Shown: piece by piece, positions 51,512 to 57,147 of the stretch
How positions within the stretch are numbered: position 1 is the stretch's first letter
Layout: each line of letters begins with the position of its first letter
DNA from: Lachnospiraceae bacterium
Lineage (GTDB): Bacteria; Bacillota_A; Clostridia; Lachnospirales; Lachnospiraceae
Reading direction: 5' to 3'
DNA length: 57,147 nt
Assembly: GCA_018365895.1 (NCBI GenBank)
Contig: JAGZJD010000009.1
Location: forward strand, 1 to 57,147
Position numbers and translations under genes: made by a program
Notes under the pieces: model-generated
Seen by the model: only the letters and a program-made list of their open reading frames with translations
What the model was told of the DNA's origin: nothing
Databases searched by the model: none

Positions 51512-52663
51512 ATGGAAATTATTAAAGAGCTTCCGGAAATTTTTGAGGAATTTGCAGAGCAGAGAAAGAATTCATTTTTAGCAATGAAACAATTGAAGGA
51601 TAAAGGTGTGCCGGTAGTCGGTGCATATTGTACATATTTTCCTCAGGAGATCGCGTTGGCGATGGGAGCAGCTACAGTAGGACTTTGCTCCACATCTGAT
51701 GAGACAATTTCAGAAGCGGAGAAGGTACTTCCAAAGAATCTTTGCCCATTGATCAAATCCAGTTATGGTTTTGCAGCTACAGATAAATGTCCATTTTTCT
51801 ACTTTTCAGATGTTGTAGTAGGTGAGACAACATGTGATGGCAAGAAGAAAATGTATGAATATATGTCAGAGTTTAAAGATGTGTATCTTATGGAGCTTCC
51901 AAACTCTCAGAGTGAAGATGCACTTGTACTTTGGAAGAAGGAAATAATCAAATTCAAAGAATACCTTGAAAAGAAATTTGAGACAACAATTACAGAAGAC
52001 CAGATTCGGGAAGCGATTAAGATGAACAATCGCGGAAGACGTTCTCTGAGAAAACTATATGAAGTTATGAGACATGATCCGGCTCCGATCAAAGGTCAGG
52101 ATCTCTTTAAAGTACTGTACGGAAGTGGATTTAAGTTTGACCGCTCCAGAATTCCGGCAGAAGTAGATGCGCTTGTTGAGAAGATTGAGAGAGAATATGC
52201 AGAAGGAAAGATGGAAGAGAAGAAACCGCGTATTCTTGTGACAGGATGTCCGATCGGAGGAGCAACAGAGAAGGTTATCAGAGCAATTGAAGATAACGGA
52301 GGAATTGTTGTAACATATGAGAACTGTGGCGGAGCAAAATCTATCGATAAGCTGGTAGATGAAGAGAATCCGGATGTTTATGATGCACTGGCTCGTCGGT
52401 ATTTGGATATCGGATGTTCTGTTATGACACCGAACCCAAATCGTCTGGAACTGCTTGGCAGATTGATTGATGAATATCAGGTAGATGGCGTTGTGGAGAT
52501 GGTGCTTCAGGCATGTCATACATATAATGTGGAAGCTTACGGTATCCGCAGATTTGTAAATGAAAAGAAGGGAATCCCATATATCGGAGTGGAGACAGAT
52601 TATTCACAGGCAGATATCGGACAGTTAAATACAAGAATTGCAGCATTTATTGAGATGCTGTAA
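51512..52663 (+). CDS. Double-cubane-cluster protein (YjiM-like anaerobic reductase)
   Basis: A 383-residue member of the 2-hydroxyacyl-CoA dehydratase/benzoyl-CoA reductase superfamily, of the YjiM group, which has the same length. Signature segments are VGAYCTYFPQE, LCPLIKSSYGF, DKCPFFYFSD, VVGETTCDGKKKMYEYM, TGCPIGGATEK, ENCGGAKSID and LQACHTYNVE. There are nine cysteines (40, 59, 78, 93, 108, 246, 272, 302, 335), far more than the three of classical dehydratase subunits. Related proteins carry an [Fe8S9] double-cubane cluster and reduce small molecules at very low potential. ATG 51512 aligns with the YjiM start; the GTG 51470 extension is not conserved. The natural substrate is unknown. 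It is paired with its activase downstream. Confidence 0.9.
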   Translation: MEIIKELPEIFEEFAEQRKNSFLAMKQLKDKGVPVVGAYCTYFPQEIALAMGAATVGLCSTSDETISEAEKVLPKNLCPLIKSSYGFAATDKCPFFYFSDVVVGETTCDGKKKMYEYMSEFKDVYLMELPNSQSEDALVLWKKEIIKFKEYLEKKFETTITEDQIREAIKMNNRGRRSLRKLYEVMRHDPAPIKGQDLFKVLYGSGFKFDRSRIPAEVDALVEKIEREYAEGKMEEKKPRILVTGCPIGGATEKVIRAIEDNGGIVVTYENCGGAKSIDKLVDEENPDVYDALARRYLDIGCSVMTPNPNRLELLGRLIDEYQVDGVVEMVLQACHTYNVEAYGIRRFVNEKKGIPYIGVETDYSQADIGQLNTRIAAFIEML

Positions 52664-52682
52664 GACAGAGAGGGTATTTGGA

Positions 52683-53453
52683 ATGAATTATGTAGGAATT
52701 GATATTGGTTCAACTGCGTCAAAAGTTGTTGTCAGAACAGGCGGAAAAGAACTGCATTTTGTGATGCCGACAGGCTGGAGCAGTAAGGAAACGACACTGG
52801 TTATTCAAGACAGACTTCAGGAAGCCGGCGTGGATGTGCTTGCAGATGATACAAAAGTTGTTGCCACCGGCTATGGACGTGTGGCGGTAGATTTTGCGGA
52901 TTATGTAATTACAGAGATTACCTGCCATGCAAGAGGCGGACGGGAACTTGGAAGTACGGACTGTGCTGTTGTTGATGTTGGAGGTCAGGATACGAAAGTG
53001 ATTCTTCTGGAGAATGGAATGGTGTCAGATTTCCTGATGAATGATAAATGTTCCGCAGGAACCGGAAAATTTTTGGAAATCATGGCGAACAGGCTTGGCG
53101 TAACACTTCAGGATCTGTTTGCTCTGGCAGCAAAAGGAGAAGTGATTCCGATCAGTTCGCTCTGTACAGTTTTTGCAGAATCAGAGGTCATTAACTATAT
53201 CGGAGAAGGAAAGAAACGGGAAGATATCGCAGCCGGTGTTGTAGATTCTGTTGCTTCAAAAGTAGCGCAGCTCTGTCAGAGAAAGAACCTTCCGGAGGAA
53301 GTCATTTTGACAGGGGGATTGAGTGACAGTGAGTATTTTACTGAAGTGCTTTCCGGAAAGATCGGACGTAAGGTAAAGAGAAATGAATTCGGGCGATTTG
53401 CCGGAGCGCTTGGCGCATCATTGCTTGCCGAAGAAAAGTCAAGAAAAAAATAG
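52683..53453 (+). CDS. ATP-dependent activase (YjiL/HgdC-like) of the double-cubane protein
   Basis: A 256-residue ASKHA-fold ATPase. The phosphate-1 motif GIDIGSTASKVV is at the N-terminus, VVDVGGQDTKVI follows at about 97-108, and TGGLSDSEYF is the late adenosine motif. Cys123 (NDKCSAGTGKFLE) and Cys161 (SSLCTVFAESEVI) are the pair that in the homologous HgdC homodimer hold one shared [4Fe-4S] cluster. ATP hydrolysis pushes electrons to the partner reductase. ATG 52683 has GAGAGGG upstream, and it lies 19 bases after the partner gene. A terminator follows. Confidence 0.92.
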   Translation: MNYVGIDIGSTASKVVVRTGGKELHFVMPTGWSSKETTLVIQDRLQEAGVDVLADDTKVVATGYGRVAVDFADYVITEITCHARGGRELGSTDCAVVDVGGQDTKVILLENGMVSDFLMNDKCSAGTGKFLEIMANRLGVTLQDLFALAAKGEVIPISSLCTVFAESEVINYIGEGKKREDIAAGVVDSVASKVAQLCQRKNLPEEVILTGGLSDSEYFTEVLSGKIGRKVKRNEFGRFAGALGASLLAEEKSRKK

Positions 53454-53474
53454 CATAGAAACTTTATGTGAGAT

Positions 53475-53518
53475 AGAGCCTGCTCTTCTAAAAAATCAGA
53501 AGGGCAGCGCTCTTTTTT
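53475..53518 (+). terminator. Terminator of the double-cubane operon
   Basis: AGAGC-CT-GCTCTTCT pairs with AGAAGGGC-AGC-GCTCT, a stem with a small internal loop, followed by six T (53513-53518). Confidence 0.8.
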
Positions 53519-53524
53519 AGTATA

Positions 53525-53556
53525 TCGATAAGGAGCAATATATATAAAATTATCGA
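53525..53556. promoter_or_regulatory. Inverted repeat before the GH112 gene
   Basis: TCGATAA (53525-53531) and TTATCGA (53550-53556) form a perfect inverted repeat around 18 bases, between the preceding terminator and the GH112 start. It is a candidate site for a regulator such as the convergent AraC protein; no convincing -35/-10 pair could be fixed here. Confidence 0.35.
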
Positions 53557-53642
53557 CAATATTTCTATAGATTCAATAAATGGAAAAAGGTATACTAAAA
53601 TTAATTGAAAGACGATTTGAAAGCAAGAAGAGGAGATGGATC

Positions 53643-55808
53643 ATGAGCAAAGAGAAATTGACAGGAAGAGTAACGATTCCGACCGATGTAGATGTAGTGC
53701 CAGAGACATTAGAATTAGTGAAACGCTGGGGAGCAGATGCAATTCGTGACTGTGATGGTACAGACTATCCGGCGGAGCTTCGGGATGTGGATGCAAAAGT
53801 ATATTCAACATATTACACAACTCGTAAGGACAATGCATGGGCGAAGGCAAACCCGGATGAAATTCAGCAGATGTATATCATGACATCTTTCCATACAGCA
53901 GTTGATACAGAATTATCTATTCATTTGATGGATCATTTATATCCGGATATGCTGAAAGTCAATTCCAATGATGACATTCAGAGATGGTGGGAAGTCATCG
54001 ACCGTACAACAGGCGAGGTAGTTCCGGTATCAGAGTGGGATTATAGTGATGAGACAGGAGATGTAACAATTCACGGAGCGAAAAAGTTCCATGATTATAC
54101 AGTAAGTTTCCTTGCTTATATTATGTGGGATCCGGTACATATGTATAATGCAGTTGTCAATGACTGGCAGGGTGTTGAAAAACAGATTACATTTGATGTG
54201 CGCCAGCCGAAGACAAGAGAATTTACAATGAAACGTTTGCGCAAATATATTGAAGATAATCCGCATATCGACGTAATTCGTTATACAACATTTTTCCATC
54301 AGTTCACATTGATTTTTGATGAACTTGCGCGGGAGAAATATGTGGATTGGTATGGATATTCTGCTTCTGTAAGTCCATATATTTTGGAACAGTTTGAAAA
54401 AGAAGTGGGATATAAGTTCCGTCCGGAATTCATTATTGATCAGGGATATATGAATAACCAGTATCGAATTCCGTCTAAGGAATTCCGTGATTTCCAGGCA
54501 TTCCAGCGCCGTGAAGTTGCGAAACTTGCAAAAGAAATGGTGGATCTGACACATGAACTTGGCAAAGAAGCAATGATGTTCCTGGGAGATCACTGGATTG
54601 GAACAGAGCCATTTATGGAAGAATTCAAATCCATTGGCCTGGATGCAGTGGTAGGAAGTGTGGGAAATGGTTCAACACTTCGTCTCATCAGTGATATTCC
54701 AAATGTGAAATATACAGAAGGCCGTTTCCTTCCGTATTTCTTCCCGGATACATTCCACGAAGGCGGAGATCCGGTAAAAGAAGCAAAGGTAAACTGGGTA
54801 ACAGCAAGACGTGCTATTTTAAGAAAACCGATCGACCGTATCGGATACGGCGGTTATCTGAAGCTTGCACTGGAATTCCCGGAATTTATTGATTATGTGG
54901 AAAGTGTATGCGATGAGTTCCGTACATTGTATGAAAATATTAAAGGAACAACTCCGTACTGTGTTAAGACAGTTGCCGTTCTTAACAGCTGGGGCAAGAT
55001 GAGAGCATGGGGAAATCATATGGTTCATCACGCTTTATATCAGAAACAGAACTACTCTTATGCGGGAATCATTGAGGCATTGTCCGGCGCACCATTTGAT
55101 GTAAGATTTATCAGCTTTGATGATATTAAAGAAAATCCGGCTATCTTAGATGAGATTGATGTTATCATCAATGTAGGCGGCGCTTACACAGCTCACAGTG
55201 GCGGAGCAAACTGGATTGATGAGACAGTTGTCACAGCAGTGAAGAGCTTTATCTACAATGGAGGCGGCTTCATTGGAGTCGGAGAACCGACAGCTTACCA
55301 GTGGGAAGGACGTTACTTCCAGCTTGCAAATGCATTGGGAGTAGAGAAAGAAAACGGATTTAACCTGAACACAGATAAGTATAACTGGAAAGAACATGAT
55401 CACTTTATCAAAGAAGACTGTACAAAGGATATTGACTTTGGTGAAGGACAGAAGAATATTTTTGCCTTAGACGGAACAACAATCCTGCGTCAGATTGATA
55501 AAGAAGTTCAGATGGCAGTCAATGAATTTGGAGAGGGACGCTGTGTCTATATCAGTGGACTTCCATACAGCTTCGAGAACAGCCGTCTGTTATACCGTTC
55601 TATTATCTGGTCTTCTCACGATGAAGAAAATCTTCACAAATGGTTCAGTACGAACTTCAATGTAGAAGTACATGCCTATGTAAAAAATGGAAAATACTGT
55701 GTTGTTAACAACACATATGAACCACAGAGCACAACTGTATACAAAGGTGATGGAACAAGTTTTGATCTGGATCTGGATGCAAATGAAATTATCTGGTACG
55801 AGATCTAA
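53643..55808 (+). CDS. GH112 1,3-beta-galactosyl-N-acetylhexosamine phosphorylase
   Basis: A 721-residue intracellular enzyme of glycoside hydrolase family 112. It splits galactosyl-beta-1,3-GlcNAc (from milk oligosaccharides) or -GalNAc (from mucin) with phosphate to galactose-1-phosphate. The beginning GRVTIPTDVDVVPETLELVKRWGADAIRDCDGTDYP, given here in part, is the family hallmark. Asp316 in GDHWIG matches the general-acid position (Asp313 in the Bifidobacterium longum enzyme) by place and surroundings. An N-terminal barrel (1-440), a middle region and a C-terminal beta domain are expected. Whether it prefers lacto-N-biose, galacto-N-biose or galactosyl-rhamnose cannot be told. ATG 53643 has AGAGGAG upstream. 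Monocistronic. Confidence 0.92.
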   Translation: MSKEKLTGRVTIPTDVDVVPETLELVKRWGADAIRDCDGTDYPAELRDVDAKVYSTYYTTRKDNAWAKANPDEIQQMYIMTSFHTAVDTELSIHLMDHLYPDMLKVNSNDDIQRWWEVIDRTTGEVVPVSEWDYSDETGDVTIHGAKKFHDYTVSFLAYIMWDPVHMYNAVVNDWQGVEKQITFDVRQPKTREFTMKRLRKYIEDNPHIDVIRYTTFFHQFTLIFDELAREKYVDWYGYSASVSPYILEQFEKEVGYKFRPEFIIDQGYMNNQYRIPSKEFRDFQAFQRREVAKLAKEMVDLTHELGKEAMMFLGDHWIGTEPFMEEFKSIGLDAVVGSVGNGSTLRLISDIPNVKYTEGRFLPYFFPDTFHEGGDPVKEAKVNWVTARRAILRKPIDRIGYGGYLKLALEFPEFIDYVESVCDEFRTLYENIKGTTPYCVKTVAVLNSWGKMRAWGNHMVHHALYQKQNYSYAGIIEALSGAPFDVRFISFDDIKENPAILDEIDVIINVGGAYTAHSGGANWIDETVVTAVKSFIYNGGGFIGVGEPTAYQWEGRYFQLANALGVEKENGFNLNTDKYNWKEHDHFIKEDCTKDIDFGEGQKNIFALDGTTILRQIDKEVQMAVNEFGEGRCVYISGLPYSFENSRLLYRSIIWSSHDEENLHKWFSTNFNVEVHAYVKNGKYCVVNNTYEPQSTTVYKGDGTSFDLDLDANEIIWYEI

Positions 55809-55841
55809 AAGGAAATCTGTTTTATCTATGAGAAAATAAAT

Positions 55842-55900
55842 AAACAGGAGCGCATAACGGCTTCTCCAAATGGAGTGAGCAGTTAAGGCTCCTGTTTTTG
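55842..55900. terminator. Long bidirectional terminator after the GH112 gene
   Basis: AAACAGGAGC (55842-55851) pairs with GCTCCTGTTT (55888-55897), with T-run to 55899. The loop itself folds: TAAC/GTTA and GCTTCTCC/GGAGTGAGC around AAAT, giving a nearly 60-base rod. The convergent AraC gene ends at 55936. Confidence 0.8.
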
Positions 55901-55935
55901 TATTGTGGATATCTGTCTGGCAGAATGTTCTGCGG

Positions 55936-56796
55936 CTATGAGAGAATTGCTTTCTTCTCCATGCTCAAGTCAGAACACTTCCGGTATTCATTCGGTGTCA
56001 TGGACGTCTCTTTTTTAAAGACCTGTGAAAAATAAGACTGAGAAGAAAATCCAATCATAGTAGCAATCTTGGCAATGGGATAATTCGTTGTTTCCAGCAG
56101 ATTTTTTGCTTCGTTAATTCGCTTTTCAATCAGGTAGTTAATAGGTGAGATACCCTTATAACTCTTGAATGCATGTACTAAATAATATTTATTTAAGTAA
56201 GTCAGATTACTTAACGTCTCAAGGGTAATATCTTCTTTAAAATGTTCATCCAAATATTGTTCTACGAAACGACATTCCTTTGTAATCTTTTTAACAGAGG
56301 CAATGGAAATCTTCTTTTTTGTGTGTCGGACAAGATTCAGGATCAAGACTTCCAGCAGATTTTGACAGATCAGGTTAAAGCTTTCTTCTTTCCGCTGGAC
56401 TTCAGCAAGTAATGTCTTCAGATAAAATGAGATTTCTTCGTTGTATTCTTCAAAATGGTGAAGGCTATAATCGTATGGAATGTTATCATCATGACTTGTG
56501 AACTGAAGTCCGTTGATTCCAAGTGCGATATATTCGAGAGGAACATCCGGAATCCCAAGCTCTGTGTGGGAGACATTAGGGTTCACAATGATCATATCGT
56601 GTTCCTGTACATCAAATTTGGTGTTGTTGACAAGAAACTTGCCGCGGCCTCTTGTTACATAAAATAATTCTGTAAAATGATGGGAGTGTGGAACACTATG
56701 CCAATCGGCGCCGTAACGGGCTTGAGTGATATACAGCAGGCGGATGTTCATTTTTTGAAGTTCAATTTCGTCTAACTGATAGCGTCGGTTACTCAT
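55936..56796 (-). CDS. AraC-family transcriptional regulator
   Basis: A 286-residue regulator. The N-terminal cupin has HSHHFTELFYVTRGRGKFLV and QEHDMIIVNPNVSHTE (metal-like His pair and ligand pocket). The C-terminal helix-turn-helix pair runs from about 185 to 276, with LSNLTYLNKYYLVHAFKSY and IATMIGFSSQSYFSQVFKKE, closing MTPNEYR. It is convergent with the GH112 gene and divergent from the sulfatase-maturase gene. Both neighbours are related to host glycans, so it probably senses a sugar and activates one or both. AGGAGGG precedes the start. Confidence 0.9.
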   Translation of the reverse strand: MSNRRYQLDEIELQKMNIRLLYITQARYGADWHSVPHSHHFTELFYVTRGRGKFLVNNTKFDVQEHDMIIVNPNVSHTELGIPDVPLEYIALGINGLQFTSHDDNIPYDYSLHHFEEYNEEISFYLKTLLAEVQRKEESFNLICQNLLEVLILNLVRHTKKKISIASVKKITKECRFVEQYLDEHFKEDITLETLSNLTYLNKYYLVHAFKSYKGISPINYLIEKRINEAKNLLETTNYPIAKIATMIGFSSQSYFSQVFKKETSMTPNEYRKCSDLSMEKKAILS

Positions 56797-56813
56797 AGAG
56801 AGCCCTCCTTTAG

Positions 56814-56863
56814 TTTACAATATCTTATACAAATAGTATAATCGTTATGAAAGAAGAATTCAA
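56814..56863. promoter_or_regulatory. Overlapping divergent promoters sharing one -10
   Basis: Plus strand: TTTACA (56814-56819), 17-base spacer, TATAAT (56837-56842), toward the anSME gene. Minus strand: TTGAAT (56863-56858), 17-base spacer, TATACT (56840-56835), toward araC. The two -10 hexamers overlap by four bases, so only one polymerase can sit there at a time. This gives a possible mutually exclusive switch. Confidence 0.7.
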
Positions 56864-56886
56864 ACAAAATATAGGAGAAACGGAAG

Positions 56887-57147
56887 ATGAAGTTAGAATA
56901 TCTGTCATTTTTGATTAAGCCGGCATCCTCACGCTGCAACCTTCATTGTCCATATTGTTTTTATGAGGATGTGAGCAGCAGAAGGGAAAAAGTGTGCGGT
57001 GAAATGATGGACGAAGCTCTGATGGAGCTTCTGATTGACCGGGCGATACAAGAAACAAGTGATACGGCGCATATTACACTGGCATTTCAGGGAGGAGAGC
57101 CAATGCTTGTTGGTCTTGAATTTTATGAGAAGTTGACAGCTTATGCA
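56887..57147 (+). CDS. Anaerobic sulfatase-maturating enzyme (radical SAM), 3-prime end outside window
   Basis: Only the first 87 residues are present. LSFLIKPASSRCNLHCPYCFY contains the radical-SAM CxxxCxxC cluster motif, and FQGGEPMLVGLEFYEKL the GGEP motif. Both match anaerobic sulfatase maturases, which convert a Cys or Ser of a sulfatase to formylglycine. The C-terminal SPASM domain would confirm this but is outside the window. AGGAG stands upstream of ATG 56887. Its promoter shares its -10 with that of the AraC gene. The presence suggests sulfated-glycan (mucin) desulfation nearby. Confidence 0.85.
   Translation, partial: MKLEYLSFLIKPASSRCNLHCPYCFYEDVSSRREKVCGEMMDEALMELLIDRAIQETSDTAHITLAFQGGEPMLVGLEFYEKLTAYA

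Noticed and set aside
51470..52663. Double-cubane protein starting at GTG 51470
   Set aside because: The additional 14 residues are not part of the family, and ATG 51512 gives the exact family length of 383 residues.
1..57147. tRNA, rRNA, CRISPR array, insertion sequence or prophage
   Set aside because: No cloverleaf-like sequence, array of spaced repeats, transposase or phage gene was recognised; terminator hairpins were the only repeated structures in the gaps.

Overview
The window looks like a chromosomal segment of a gut Lachnospiraceae bacterium (Firmicutes, Clostridia), probably of the Ruminococcus gnavus/torques (Mediterraneibacter) kind. Reasons: moderately AT-rich DNA, strong AGGAGG-type ribosome binding sites, compact operons ending in hairpin plus T-run terminators, a Gram-positive gene set (HPr kinase, ROK glucokinase, long-form HPF, LytTR-free two-component/ABC modules), a GH112 galactosyl-HexNAc phosphorylase and an anaerobic sulfatase-maturase start. 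The species call is inference. No rRNA, tRNA, CRISPR array, prophage or insertion sequence was seen.

Layout. 1-3.8 kb: a short-chain dehydrogenase, a PdaA-like deacetylase, an unknown protein, an N-terminally truncated SPFH protein and a small Arc-like protein. 3.9-8.5 kb: a MarR regulator overlapping a heterodimeric ABC exporter. 8.5-13 kb: AraC regulator with a DUF1846 protein (minus strand), then ftsH. 13.1-18.3 kb: a response regulator, ABC ATPase, permease and histidine kinase resembling a peptide-antibiotic sensing/resistance module, followed by a conspicuously AT-rich ABC exporter. 18.4-31 kb: glycerophosphodiesterase, uvrC-hprK-glcK, penicillin-binding protein 1, yigZ, hpf, two membrane proteins and typA. 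31-41 kb: a double-OB SSB-like protein, dapA-dapB, a small repeat lipoprotein, secA-prfB (with the programmed +1 frameshift)-ACT protein-lysC, a CYTH protein and another lipoprotein. 41-48.6 kb: a proteostasis block tig-clpP-clpX-lon-engB plus an AI-2E/YtvI-type membrane protein.

48.6-53.5 kb is the most unusual part. An ArsR-type metalloregulator is fused in frame to a G3E (CobW/COG0523) GTPase, followed by a small thioredoxin-like protein and an ArsP-type permease. A perfect inverted repeat lies inside the promoter of this operon. Immediately downstream comes a double-cubane-cluster protein (E. coli YjiM-like) with its ATP-dependent activase (YjiL-like), a reductase system whose physiological substrate is not known to me. 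53.6-57.1 kb holds a GH112 phosphorylase, a convergent AraC regulator, and the start of an anaerobic sulfatase-maturating enzyme; the last two are divergently transcribed from two promoters that share the same -10 bases. This part fits host-glycan (mucin or milk-oligosaccharide) use.

Many gene starts given here are later than the longest open frame, because a good ribosome binding site, a promoter or family alignment favours the internal start. Functional names come from motif and family recognition by eye; no database search was run.
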